A stretch of 64,000 bases of DNA from Luminiphilus sp051201685 (lineage in GTDB: Bacteria > Pseudomonadota > Gammaproteobacteria > Pseudomonadales > Halieaceae). Shown here in pieces: positions 46,423 to 55,903 of this stretch. The notes beneath the pieces were generated by a model, which saw nothing but the letters and a program-made list of their open reading frames with translations, ran no database searches and was not told where the DNA came from. The position numbers and the translations under genes are program-made. The stretch spans positions 2,852,001 to 2,916,000 of the forward strand of contig NZ_CP179213.1 in NCBI RefSeq assembly GCF_051201685.1, in the 5' to 3' direction. How positions within the stretch are numbered: position 1 is the first letter of the stretch; each line of letters opens with the position of its first letter.

Positions 46423-46613
46423 CGCCAGAAAATGAGAGCCCGATGCACTTGTCACACCCGAAACTCTGAGGTTCGCCGACAGGCAACTTCTTCTATGTTT
46501 CGAGGGGTCCTAAACCTCCCAAGAGCCCCTCTCGATCACATACGAATACAAGTGACTGGACGAGCTTCGGCTCTCGGGTGACACTATCCCTACATAGCCT
46601 CAGGAGAGCCACA

Positions 46614-47666
46614 GTGACCGATACCTTTCAAACACAAGGACGCGGACAACGCTACGACGACATCACGCGAACCGTCGGTGACACGCCCTGCGTAAAACTT
46701 AATCGCATCGCGCCAGATCACGTAGAGGTTTACGTAAAAGTTGAGTCTTTCAACCCACTGGGCTCCGTGAAAGACCGACTTGCACTTAACATTATCGAAG
46801 CTGCGGAACGCAGCGGCCAGCTCAAACCTGGCCAAACCGTTGTCGAAGCCACCTCGGGAAATACCGGGATTGGCTTGGCCATGGTGTGCGCGGCTCGGGG
46901 CTACCCGCTGGTAATTACCATGGCCGACAGTTTTTCAATAGAGCGCCGCCGACTTATGCGCTTTTTGGGTGCCAAAGTTGTACTGACACCCAAGGCGGAA
47001 AAGGGCATTGGTATGTATCGTAAGGCGCGCCAGCTTGCCGCCGATAATGGCTGGTTTTTTGCGGCCCAATTTGAATCTAATGCCAATGCAGATATTCATG
47101 AGGCGACAACAGGCCCTGAGATCGTGGCTGATTTTGCCGATTCTCGACTCGATTACTGGGTCTCAGGCTATGGAACTGGCGGAACTGTTTCAGGCGTCGC
47201 GCGGGTACTTCGCAAAGCTCGTCCCGAATGCAAAATTATACTTTCCGAGCCCCATACAGCGACCTTGATAGGATCGGGAGAAGCTCAGGATCGCAACGAC
47301 GACGGTTCACCTAATGGCAGTCACCCCGCCTGGTCACCCCACCTAATTCAGGGCTGGACACCCGACTTTATTCCCCTAGTCCTACAGGAAAGTATTGATC
47401 ACAACGGCTTTGACGAGGTTCGTCCGGTTGATGCCGAGGACGGAATGATTTGGGCCAAAAGGTTGGCTACTGAGGAGGGCATACTCACCGGGGTGTCAGG
47501 CGGCTCCACCCTCGCAACCGCTATGGAAGTTGCTGCCGATGCCGAAGCCGGTTCAGTCATTTTAGTTATGCTGCCCGATACTGGAGAGCGATACCTATCA
47601 ACACCATTGTTTGAGGCTATTCCCGCGGAAATGACACCCGAGGAACAGGCTCTAGCCGATAGCTAA
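46614..47666 (+). CDS. cysteine synthase-like PLP enzyme
   Basis: A 350-residue fold-type II PLP enzyme close to O-acetylserine sulfhydrylase. The PLP lysine is K53 in NPLGSVKDR; SGNTGIGLA binds substrate carboxylate; GTGGTVSG binds the phosphate. The start is a GTG at 46614 with AGGAG. It is somewhat longer than CysK, with an inserted SEPHTATLIGSGEAQDRNDDGS loop and a C-terminal extension, so the exact substrate may differ. The TerB gene follows after 15 bases. Confidence 0.85.
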   Translation: MTDTFQTQGRGQRYDDITRTVGDTPCVKLNRIAPDHVEVYVKVESFNPLGSVKDRLALNIIEAAERSGQLKPGQTVVEATSGNTGIGLAMVCAARGYPLVITMADSFSIERRRLMRFLGAKVVLTPKAEKGIGMYRKARQLAADNGWFFAAQFESNANADIHEATTGPEIVADFADSRLDYWVSGYGTGGTVSGVARVLRKARPECKIILSEPHTATLIGSGEAQDRNDDGSPNGSHPAWSPHLIQGWTPDFIPLVLQESIDHNGFDEVRPVDAEDGMIWAKRLATEEGILTGVSGGSTLATAMEVAADAEAGSVILVMLPDTGERYLSTPLFEAIPAEMTPEEQALADS

Positions 47667-47681
47667 TTCGGGGACTCAGAC

Positions 47682-48125
47682 ATGATTGGTAAGATAATAG
47701 AGCTATTTTCCGCAAGCCAAGCGGAACCCGAAGCCGCGACGAACGACGCTAGGCAGTTGGCTTCCGCGGCCCTCTTAATTGAGGTAGCAAAAGCTGACGC
47801 CGATTTTAGTGACGCAGAACGCGCCGCACTCCTAAAACTTTTGCGCAGTACGTTTGATCTCGATGATGAGGGCCTCACAGCTTTAGAAAGTTTGGCTGCC
47901 GAACGATCAAGTGATGCAGTATCCCTGCACGAATTTACCCGAGTCATCGTAGACGCCTGTGAACCTGAGGAAAGATGCCAGCTAGTTGGTCTCATGTGGC
48001 AGGTCGCCTTTAGCGATGACCATCTCGACAAGTATGAAGAGCATTTAATTCGAAAAGTGGCCGACCTGTTGTACGTATCCCACTCAGATTTAATGCGTAT
48101 GAAGCACCAGGCCAAACCCATCTGA
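47682..48125 (+). CDS. TerB family protein
   Basis: A 147-residue all-helical protein of the TerB (tellurite resistance) family. ALLIEVAKADADFSDAERAALLKLL and its repeat WQVAFSDDHLDKYEEHLIRKVADLLYVS contain the paired acidic metal-binding loops. The function in stand-alone form is unknown; there are no other ter genes here. It is probably co-transcribed with the cysteine synthase-like gene. Confidence 0.85.
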   Translation: MIGKIIELFSASQAEPEAATNDARQLASAALLIEVAKADADFSDAERAALLKLLRSTFDLDDEGLTALESLAAERSSDAVSLHEFTRVIVDACEPEERCQLVGLMWQVAFSDDHLDKYEEHLIRKVADLLYVSHSDLMRMKHQAKPI

Positions 48126-48331
48126 GAAACTTCAGACCAATAATATTTAGGCGCAGCACAGACTCAGTTGAATTTAGACGCCTCCACGCCTTGCCGACTT
48201 AGAACAAAAACCGCCGCGAGTGGGGTTGCTCAGTGAAGCGCGCTTTAAAGGGCGGTGAGCCAAGGCGTCACAAGTGAAGTGCCCGTATAAACAGCGGCTC
48301 GCCGCAGGAAAGAATCTGCCCGGCCAAAGTA

Positions 48332-48718
48332 TCAATCGATATCTTCAAGCGGTACTCGGGTCACAATACGCACGATAACCGGCCGCCAGGGTAACAGTCG
48401 AAACGATCGAATAAAGAAGCTCTGGAAAATACCAACACCCAACCAAATCAAGAATGCCTCGTAGCGCCAGGCGGCGAGATAAACCTGCGCTTCGCCCAAC
48501 AACCCCTGACGTTCAGGTAATCCATCTATACTTAGTTGAGCTTCGCAACGCTGTGAACCGCAGTTACTCACTTCGTCATAGGTATCAAGGAGCTGGTGAA
48601 TCACACCGGAGACATCGAGCAAGGGAATGACAAAGGACAGAAGACACAGAAGAATAGCGGCGAAGCCCGACCAAGCGAGCACATCACTGATACGTTTCTT
48701 TAATGCATTGGGTGCCAT
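48332..48718 (-). CDS. hypothetical membrane protein
   Basis: 128 residues with two hydrophobic helices (about 14-38 and 86-105) and between them a soluble loop carrying two Cys (SNCGSQRCEAQ) that could form a disulfide. I recognise no family. It is 21 bases downstream of the oxidoreductase operon on the same strand, so it may be its last gene. Confidence 0.55.
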   Translation of the reverse strand: MAPNALKKRISDVLAWSGFAAILLCLLSFVIPLLDVSGVIHQLLDTYDEVSNCGSQRCEAQLSIDGLPERQGLLGEAQVYLAAWRYEAFLIWLGVGIFQSFFIRSFRLLPWRPVIVRIVTRVPLEDID

Positions 48719-48739
48719 CGCTCTATTAAACCTTAGAAC

Positions 48740-49789
48740 TCAACGCAAACCCGCATTGATCGAGTCCAAAAAGCGCGGCCCGGGACACAACTGCTGTTCA
48801 TTCATCGAGTTAAGAGGACGGCGTGCGGTATCGAGAACATCATGCAGTTCCTCACTATCTCGCTGGATATAAAGCAACCCCGTGAGAATTTTCCCTTCCT
48901 TCGCGTAGTGGCTGGTGGCCTCTAACGCCGACTGCCGATCCTCAATATCGTAGTCATTATCCTGCTTATACAAACGCACGACTGAACCATCATGCATGCA
49001 GACTTCACAGGTTGCTCCGGAATCATAGGTCGCCGTAATTTCTTGACGCATAGGGACGAAATCGACGGGCATATCCGTATTGGCACCGCGCATGTACTCA
49101 TAACTCTTGGTCGACTCACTGTGGTTATTAAACGTAACGCAAGGCGATACCACATCGAGTAATGCGAAACCGCGATGACTGATCGCTGCTTTAATAAGTG
49201 GAATGAGTTGTTGCTTATCTCCGGAAAAACTTCGACCGACAAAAGTCGCACCGATCTCTATGGCGAGACGGGCAAGATCGATGGGAGAGTACATGTTGAT
49301 GTCGCCTTTTTTATTGGGCGACCCTGTATCCATCGTGGCGGAATCTTGGCCTTTTGTTAGGCCATAGCAGCCATTATTTTCAACGATATAGGTCATATTG
49401 AGGTTTCGTCGTACAACGTGTGCGAACTGCCCCAGTCCTATGGAGGCAGTATCTCCGTCTCCCGATATACCGATGTAAATCAGATCACGGTTAGCAAGGT
49501 TGGCTCCGGTAGCTACTGAGGGCATACGTCCATGAACACTGTTAAAACTGTGCGAACCCGACAAAAAATAAGCAGGGGTTTTTGAAGAGCAACCAATACC
49601 CGATAACTTAGCGACTTTATGGGGCTCTATATTGAGTTCAAAACACGCGTCAATAATTGCAGCGCTCACTGAGTCGTGTCCGCAACCTGCGCAAAGGGTC
49701 GATAAACCACCCTCGTAGTCCTGTCTGGAGCGACCCAGCTCATTAAGGGGCGCGTCGGGATGACGGAAAGCCGGCTTTACAAATGTCAT
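48740..49789 (-). CDS. korB: 2-oxoacid:ferredoxin oxidoreductase, beta subunit
   Basis: A 349-residue thiamine-diphosphate subunit. CAGCGHDSV and SGIGCSSKTPAYF supply the [4Fe-4S] Cys ligands with the later Cys in VVSPCVTFNNH. GDGDTASIGLGQFAHVVRRNLNMTYIVENNGCYGLTKGQ is the Mg-ThDP site. The residues fit 2-oxoglutarate:ferredoxin oxidoreductase, which oxidatively decarboxylates 2-oxoacid to acyl-CoA and reduces ferredoxin. It overlaps the alpha gene by ATGA. Confidence 0.92.
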   Translation of the reverse strand: MTFVKPAFRHPDAPLNELGRSRQDYEGGLSTLCAGCGHDSVSAAIIDACFELNIEPHKVAKLSGIGCSSKTPAYFLSGSHSFNSVHGRMPSVATGANLANRDLIYIGISGDGDTASIGLGQFAHVVRRNLNMTYIVENNGCYGLTKGQDSATMDTGSPNKKGDINMYSPIDLARLAIEIGATFVGRSFSGDKQQLIPLIKAAISHRGFALLDVVSPCVTFNNHSESTKSYEYMRGANTDMPVDFVPMRQEITATYDSGATCEVCMHDGSVVRLYKQDNDYDIEDRQSALEATSHYAKEGKILTGLLYIQRDSEELHDVLDTARRPLNSMNEQQLCPGPRFLDSINAGLR

Positions 49790-51666
49790 GCAGTTATCTC
49801 CTCAGCAGCGGTGCGCCGCGTCAGCGGTGTGACATTGCCGTGGGTCACATAGTTTCGAATCATTCCTGCAATCTTTCGCGCTGTTACAGGCAATCCGTTG
49901 TATTCGAGTATGGGAATCAGCTTTTCTTTGGCCGGCACACTGGTTTCATTCAGCATAAGACGACGCATCTGGCCATCACGATTTTGTTCAATAACAAAGA
50001 TACGATCATGCTCTTTTATAAACTGCTCGACTTCGTGATTAAAAGGAAACGATCGAATACGCATGGTATCGAGATCAATCCCCTCTTTTTCGAGAATTTC
50101 AATCGCTTCGTAAGCCGGTGATGCGGTAGTGCCAAAAAATACGGCGCCGTAACGCGTTTCCATTTCTGACTGCTTGATTTTGGGCTCTGGAACAAGGCTC
50201 TTCGCCGTCTCAAACTTTCTTAGCAAGCGATCCATATTACGGACATATTCATCGCCATCTTCGGTATAGGCCGCGTACTCGTCCCGCGAGGTTCCCCGGG
50301 TAAAGTAGGCGCCTTTATCAGGGTGAACACCGGGATATGTTCGATACGGAATACCGTCACCATCGACATCCTTGTAACGCCCGAATCGCTCTTCCATATT
50401 ATCGAGGTCGGCAGCGCTGAGAACCTTACCCCGATCGTATTTAAAGTCGGCGTCAAACTCCAAAGGTGGGGACATCCATTCATTCATACCGAGATCAAGA
50501 TCGCTCATAATTATGATGGGAGTCTGCAAACGCTCTGCCAGATCAAACGCCTCTACCGTCATGCTGAAGCATTCTGCAGGCGTCGCTGGAAACAGCAGCA
50601 CATGTTTAGTATCGCCATGGGAGGCATAAGCAGCCATTAAAACGTCAGACTGCTGAGTGCGTGTTGGCATACCCGTCGAGGGGCCCGCACGCTGAACATC
50701 GATGAGCACAGTAGGAACTTCGGCAAAATACGCAAGGCCAAGGAACTCACTCATCAGCGAAACACCGGGACCGCTAGTGGCCGTAAATGCTCGAGCGCCA
50801 TTCCAGTTGGCGCCAATAACCATACCCAGTGCAGACAGTTCGTCTTCTGCCTGAATAATCGCGTAATTTTTCTTGCCGGTACCCGGATCTATGCGCAGAC
50901 GTCGACAATATTTGTCAAAGGCATCGACCACAGATGTCGAGGGTGTGATGGGATACCAGGCCGCCACAGTCGCACCGGCATAGACCGCACCTAGAGCCGC
51001 TGCAGTGTTCCCGTCCATCAGAATATTGTCGAAATCTTCAATGTGCTTGGCAAGCTTGTGGCCGCGCTCCAAGTGGATACCGATAGGGCAGTCAAAGTGA
51101 GTAACGGCGTATTGATAACCCAGCTCTAGAGCGTAGATATTGGGCGTTATCAGTTTTTCCTTCCCTTTAAATTGGTCGGCAACAAGATCTTTAAGCACGT
51201 TAAAATCAATGTTTAATAACGCCGAAAGTGCACCGACATAAATCACATTCTTAAACAGCAGCCGTTGTCGCGCATCAGTGTATTCACGCAAACAAATATC
51301 CGTGAAGGGAATGCCAAAATAGTTAACGTCATCTCTTATTAAACGTAAATCGAGGGGCTTGGTAGAGTCGTAGACAAAATATCCTCCGGACTCCACCTCA
51401 GCCACATCGCGCTTAATGCTCTGAGGGTTTACGCAAACCATAATATCGATACCGCCCCGTCGGCCTAAATAACCATCCTGACTGACGCGGACCTCATACC
51501 AAGTTGGCATTCCCTGAATGTTAGAGGGAAATATATTGCGAGGACTCACCGGAATCCCCATCCGGAAAATTGCTTTCGCAAACATACTGTTGGCACTGGC
51601 AGAGCCTGTGCCGTTGACGTTGGCAAATTTTATGACGAAGTCATTGACGGACTGCTTTGCTTGCAT
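49786..51666 (-). CDS. korA: 2-oxoacid:ferredoxin oxidoreductase, alpha (gamma-alpha fused) subunit
   Basis: A 626-residue subunit joining the gamma domain (about 1-190; GTGSASANSMFAKAIFRMG, ending near the GYQYAV segment) with the alpha pyrimidine-binding domain (DGNTAAALGAVYAGATVAAWYPITPSTS, then TSGPGVSLMSEFLGLA and QRAGPSTGMPTRTQQSD). This fused layout is standard for aerobic KorA. With korB it makes the heterotetramer. The last 37 bases of the flavoprotein gene upstream overlap its start. Confidence 0.92.
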   Translation of the reverse strand: MQAKQSVNDFVIKFANVNGTGSASANSMFAKAIFRMGIPVSPRNIFPSNIQGMPTWYEVRVSQDGYLGRRGGIDIMVCVNPQSIKRDVAEVESGGYFVYDSTKPLDLRLIRDDVNYFGIPFTDICLREYTDARQRLLFKNVIYVGALSALLNIDFNVLKDLVADQFKGKEKLITPNIYALELGYQYAVTHFDCPIGIHLERGHKLAKHIEDFDNILMDGNTAAALGAVYAGATVAAWYPITPSTSVVDAFDKYCRRLRIDPGTGKKNYAIIQAEDELSALGMVIGANWNGARAFTATSGPGVSLMSEFLGLAYFAEVPTVLIDVQRAGPSTGMPTRTQQSDVLMAAYASHGDTKHVLLFPATPAECFSMTVEAFDLAERLQTPIIIMSDLDLGMNEWMSPPLEFDADFKYDRGKVLSAADLDNMEERFGRYKDVDGDGIPYRTYPGVHPDKGAYFTRGTSRDEYAAYTEDGDEYVRNMDRLLRKFETAKSLVPEPKIKQSEMETRYGAVFFGTTASPAYEAIEILEKEGIDLDTMRIRSFPFNHEVEQFIKEHDRIFVIEQNRDGQMRRLMLNETSVPAKEKLIPILEYNGLPVTARKIAGMIRNYVTHGNVTPLTRRTAAEEITA

Positions 51667-53438
51667 GAGCTTCCAGCCTTGGTAACGCTATAAAAGAATC
51701 GTTGCATATCCCATGCACCCGTGGGGCATCGTTCAGCACAGAGTCCACAGTGCAGACAGACATCTTCGTCTTTCACCATGACCCGTTTTGTTTGGGGCAA
51801 CGTTTTCGAAACATACAAATCCTGATCCTCACGTTTTGCGGGACGTCGCAGGGACTGCCGCAGTGCAGGTTCAGCATCATTATTAAGAAAATTTATGCAG
51901 TCTGTGGGGCAGATATCGACACAGGCGTCGCACTCAATGCATTTGGATGTTGTGAAAACCGTCTGTACATCGCAATTTAAACAACGCTCAGCCTCTTGAT
52001 AAGCGACCTCAATATCAAAGCCCAATTCAACCTCAAGCTTGCGGTCTCTGAGTGCCTTTTCCTTGCTCACGTGGGGCACCGGATAACGATCATCGTTAGA
52101 GACTTCGCTGTCGTAACTCCACTCATGTACGCCCATTTTCTGACTTACTAAGGTCACTCCGGGCGCCAAGCGGTTTTCAACGCGCTCGCCGTTTAAGAAG
52201 AGGTCGATGGAGATGGCAGCCTGATGCCCTTGAGCAACGGCGGTAATAATATTTTCTGGGCCAAATGCCGCATCGCCACCAAAAAACACTTTTTTCAAGG
52301 TGCTTTGAAACGTGGTTTTATCAACCACCGGCATGTCCCACTTTCCAAATTCGATGCCCACATTGCGCTCAATCCAGGGAAAGGCATTATCCTGACCAAT
52401 CGCAATAATGACGTCATCGGCCTCAAAGAATACCTCTTCACCTGTGGGCACCAGCTCACGATTACCATCCGCGTCGTATACCACATTAACGACCGTAAAG
52501 CGCATACCTTTGAGAACGCCGTCCTCATGAACAAACTCTTTTGGCACGTGATTATTAATGATGGGGATATCTTCAGCCGCCGCATCTTCAATTTCCCAGG
52601 CAGAAGCTTTCATTCGTGAGAACTCGGAGCGAACGACGACTTTGACGTCTTCTCCACCGACTCGTCGGGCGGTGCGACAGCAGTCCATGGCCGTGTTTCC
52701 ACCTCCCAGAACCAGCACTCGCTTTCTAATGCTGCTGACATGATCAAAGGCTACTGATGCCAACCAATCGATTCCCACGTGAATCGATGCATCACAAGCC
52801 TCGCGACCAGGAATATCTAAATCGCTTCCTCTAGGGGCGCCCGTTCCGATAAATACGGCGTTATAACCCTGCTGCAAAATGGACTTAAGGCTTGAGATAT
52901 AAGTTTGGAAATGTTGGCGAATACCCATGTTGAGAATGAAATCGACCTCTTCATCCAACACCTCGGGTGGCAGCCGAAACGCCGGAATTTGACTGCGCAT
53001 GAAGCCTCCACCTAGAGGCTGATCGTCATAGAGATCAATCTGATAACCCAAGGGAGCCAAGTCTCTGGCAACGGTCAGTGAGGCCGGTCCTGCTCCAATC
53101 AGAGCGACGCGTTTACCATTACCCTCTGCCGGTACGGTCGGTAATAAGTGGCTTACGTCATCTTTATTATCGGCGGCCACGCGTTTAAGCCGACAAATAG
53201 CGACCGCCTCTTCTTCGATGCGCCCGCGGCGACAAGCAGGTTCGCAGGGGCGATCACAAGTGCGCCCCAAGATTCCCGGGAAAACATTTGACTCCCAGTT
53301 CACCATATAGGCGTCGGTATAGCGCCCCGCTGCTATCAGGCGGATGTATTCGGGCACCGGCGTATGCGCCGGACAGGCGTACTGGCAGTCCACTACTTTG
53401 TGAAAATATTCGGGATTTTTGGTATCAGTCGCTTTCAC
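51630..53438 (-). CDS. GltD-like FAD/[4Fe-4S] oxidoreductase, likely ferredoxin/NAD(P) partner
   Basis: A 602-residue protein with four parts: an N-terminal Fe-S domain (VDCQYACPAHTPVPEY and TCDRPCEPACRRG), a FAD Rossmann unit (IGAGPASLTVARDL), an NAD(P) unit (LGGGNTAMDCCRTARRVG), and a C-terminal bacterial ferredoxin domain with two clusters (CIECDACVDICP and CLHCGLCAERCP). This is the plan of glutamate synthase small subunit relatives. Encoded first in the korAB operon, it probably passes electrons between the oxidoreductase and a pyridine nucleotide. The start is GTG at 53438; a TTG ten codons earlier is less likely. Confidence 0.88.
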   Translation of the reverse strand: MKATDTKNPEYFHKVVDCQYACPAHTPVPEYIRLIAAGRYTDAYMVNWESNVFPGILGRTCDRPCEPACRRGRIEEEAVAICRLKRVAADNKDDVSHLLPTVPAEGNGKRVALIGAGPASLTVARDLAPLGYQIDLYDDQPLGGGFMRSQIPAFRLPPEVLDEEVDFILNMGIRQHFQTYISSLKSILQQGYNAVFIGTGAPRGSDLDIPGREACDASIHVGIDWLASVAFDHVSSIRKRVLVLGGGNTAMDCCRTARRVGGEDVKVVVRSEFSRMKASAWEIEDAAAEDIPIINNHVPKEFVHEDGVLKGMRFTVVNVVYDADGNRELVPTGEEVFFEADDVIIAIGQDNAFPWIERNVGIEFGKWDMPVVDKTTFQSTLKKVFFGGDAAFGPENIITAVAQGHQAAISIDLFLNGERVENRLAPGVTLVSQKMGVHEWSYDSEVSNDDRYPVPHVSKEKALRDRKLEVELGFDIEVAYQEAERCLNCDVQTVFTTSKCIECDACVDICPTDCINFLNNDAEPALRQSLRRPAKREDQDLYVSKTLPQTKRVMVKDEDVCLHCGLCAERCPTGAWDMQRFFYSVTKAGSSCKQSSPSMTSS

Positions 53439-53538
53439 GGCACATCTTCTTTTTATATTCCCCCGCAACCAACACTACACACCGGACTCAAGAAAATAAA
53501 GCCATGAGACCGAAGTTTATTACTCCTGTAAATCAAAA

Positions 53539-54000
53539 CTAAGCAAACCCTAAAGCATCTAGACTGCCCATTGTAAAATTCTGATCTGCCGGTAACGCTG
53601 CGGTGTTACCCCACAGCGCTCGGTTGGCGAGGGCCGTATCAAAACCCTCGATTAACGTTAAAACCTGTCCCTCAACGCATTTAAAAATATGAAGATAGAC
53701 CTGGCCATAGTATTCACCGGAGCGCGCTCTTCCTTCATTGATCGCCAACGCGACGACGGTAGCCCCATCTGCACAGAGAATGCGATGCTCGTTGCAGAAA
53801 ACTATTTGCTCAGGGTCAACGCAACCAAAGACCCGAGGTAGAACCTCCTCAAAAAAACGTGACTTTCCTTGATACACCCCCGAAAGGATGTGATCGCGTG
53901 TTGGACACACGAGTGTAAAATCATCGTGAATCAATGCCCACAAACGCTCGTTGTCCCCAGATTTTATGGCGCTGTAAAAACCATCAACAATCTGTTTCAT
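53539..54000 (-). CDS. SnoaL/NTF2-like fold protein
   Basis: A 153-residue alpha+beta cone protein of the ketosteroid isomerase/SnoaL type. It begins with a helix DGFYSAIKSGDNERLWALIHDDFTLVCPT and has strands ending in YLHIFKCVEGQVLTLIEGFDTA. The fold serves many enzymes and binding proteins; I cannot assign a reaction. The ATG at 54000 has GAGGA upstream. Confidence 0.75.
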   Translation of the reverse strand: MKQIVDGFYSAIKSGDNERLWALIHDDFTLVCPTRDHILSGVYQGKSRFFEEVLPRVFGCVDPEQIVFCNEHRILCADGATVVALAINEGRARSGEYYGQVYLHIFKCVEGQVLTLIEGFDTALANRALWGNTAALPADQNFTMGSLDALGFA

Positions 54001-54119
54001 AATTGTCCTCAGCACATTTCAAACTTTGACTAGCAAGGTACTTAACCAACGGGAACTTATCTATAGAGGGAGATTTACAGTGGCCTTTGAAATTATTGAA
54101 ATACTCGGGTTTGTGAGCC

Positions 54120-54593
54120 GTGCAAGGTAGCGCTGGGTTATCACGCTGCAAGGGCTATCGATACTGGCTGAAACGACGTTGGGATGATGGCCCTGAGATC
54201 GTCTTTGTGGGTCTCAACCCCTCCACCGCAGATGCTAAGACTGACGACCCTACCCTACGTAGGATCATGGGGTTTTGCAGTGACTGGGGATTTTCCGCGG
54301 TAACAGTTATCAACCTTTTTGCATGGCGGAGCCGACACCCTAGAGAATTAAGCACGGTTCAAGACCCTGTGGGGCCCCGAAATAATTATTGGATTAAAAA
54401 ACTGTGTCAGGGCACGGAGCCTGTGGTTGCCGCTTGGGGGAACGGAGGCAGTTTGCATGGGCGAGATCAGTATGCCCTGACCAGGATGACAGAACTTTAC
54501 TGTCTGGGCGTCACGCAACAGGGCCGCCCTCGCCATCCGCTTTATGCCCCAGCGACCTGCCACCTTGTAAAGGTAGACAAAGCCGCAAACTAA
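54120..54593 (+). CDS. DUF1643 family protein
   Basis: A 157-residue protein matching DUF1643, of unknown function. The conserved features are FVGLNPSTADAKTDDPTLRR, INLFAWRSRHPREL, VAAWGNGG and GRPRHPLYAP near the end. The polar conserved residues suggest an enzyme, but none is demonstrated to my knowledge. The start is a GTG directly after an in-frame stop, with no strong Shine-Dalgarno. Confidence 0.78.
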   Translation: MQGSAGLSRCKGYRYWLKRRWDDGPEIVFVGLNPSTADAKTDDPTLRRIMGFCSDWGFSAVTVINLFAWRSRHPRELSTVQDPVGPRNNYWIKKLCQGTEPVVAAWGNGGSLHGRDQYALTRMTELYCLGVTQQGRPRHPLYAPATCHLVKVDKAAN

Positions 54594-54671
54594 AACTATA
54601 AAACCCTCAATAGGCGTTCACTTGCCAAATACTCAGGCCGAGACCATTGGTGCGATCAGAGGAGATAGAAA

Positions 54672-55433
54672 ATGCCGAATACGGTTGAAACGATAAAGGC
54701 AGATCGCGACCTAGAGACTCAACGCCAAGATATGGCCGCTACATTTCGTTGGGCAGAACGTTTGGATATGAATGAGGCCGTTGCCAATCACTTTAGTCTC
54801 GCTGTGGATGGCACCGGGACCCAGTTTTTAATGAACCCCAACCAAGTCCATTTCGGGCGTATCAAAGCCTCTGACCTCATTTTGCTCGATGCCAATGATC
54901 CTTCGGCGATGGAGGGTCCCGAGGCCCCTGACCCAACTGCTTGGGGTTTACATGGATCGATTCACAGGCTCTGCCCCCATGCGCGATGCCTAATGCACGT
55001 GCATTCCAAAGCGGCTACCGTGCTCGCAACTCTGGCTAACAGCACGTTGCCACCCATCGATCAAAATAGTGCCATGTTTTATGAGCGCCATATTGTTGAT
55101 GCCGATTACGGCGGCTTGGCATTTGAGGCAGAAGGCGTTCGCTGCGCTGGCCTACTTAATAATCCAAAAATACGCATCATGGTAATGGGTAATCATGGCG
55201 TGCTGGCATTGGGCCAAACCGTTGCCGATACGTTTTTTCAGCTCTACTACTTTGAGCGCGCGGCACAAACTTATATCAGCGCCCTTCAGACAGGGCAGCC
55301 ACTGCGTTTTCTTGATGACGACATCGCCAGAAAAACTGCTGAGGAGCTCGCTGCCTATCCGGATTCGGCAGATTCTTATTTGAGAGATATCAAATTGATA
55401 CTCGATGCGGAAGGTTCTGACTTCCGGCTGTAA
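54672..55433 (+). CDS. class II aldolase/adducin family protein
   Basis: A 253-residue protein of the class II aldolase/adducin fold. The zinc ligands are the His pair in LMHVHSKAATVLA and a later His in GNHGVLALGQT. NHFSLAVDG matches the substrate loop. Members cleave phospho-sugars or, as here with no sugar genes near, act on unknown aldols. AGGAGA precedes the ATG. Confidence 0.85.
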   Translation: MPNTVETIKADRDLETQRQDMAATFRWAERLDMNEAVANHFSLAVDGTGTQFLMNPNQVHFGRIKASDLILLDANDPSAMEGPEAPDPTAWGLHGSIHRLCPHARCLMHVHSKAATVLATLANSTLPPIDQNSAMFYERHIVDADYGGLAFEAEGVRCAGLLNNPKIRIMVMGNHGVLALGQTVADTFFQLYYFERAAQTYISALQTGQPLRFLDDDIARKTAEELAAYPDSADSYLRDIKLILDAEGSDFRL

Positions 55434-55903
55434 CGCCGCGATCAACACGATGAGCCAGGGGGCGTTACGTACAGGAGTGCCTCGCCTGCCCCACACCATT
55501 GAAAAACCCTCACTCCCTGCACTCAATCTTCGGTATCACCTTCCTCTGCGACAGGTTTAGGGGTTTGCGCAATTCAAGCGGGCGCCGCGGTAAGTCAGCT
55601 CTGCGCCCCACATCCAGCCAAAAAAACCCTTTACAGCTGACATTGATTTTGCGCGGCACACCACGCAGATATACGCAGCGGTACACTTGAGTCTGAGCTC
55701 GCAGATGACTTTATGCCCCTAACCTCTCAAAAACTTTGCGACCCTGACCTTTAAAAAAAGGGGCCCATTATTTAGTGGTAACAACGATTATCCGCAATAG
55801 GGCACGCCTAAAATCCCCTGTACTGAATAACTCAAGTGCGTATAGTTTGCCGCTCCAATCTGTCCTACCACGTAGCCCCAATACAATAAGGTGAACAACG
55901 ATC
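55434..55903. other. intergenic region
   Basis: 470 bases between the aldolase-like gene and an acyl-CoA synthetase gene. Short reading frames of about 60 codons occur but show no protein character. I see no clear terminator. The promoter of the synthetase gene should be in the AT-rich last 150 bases. Confidence 0.4.

Noticed and set aside
48740..53438. Evidence for a reverse TCA cycle
   Set aside because: korAB alone is common in aerobes; no ATP-citrate lyase or fumarate reductase gene is in the window.
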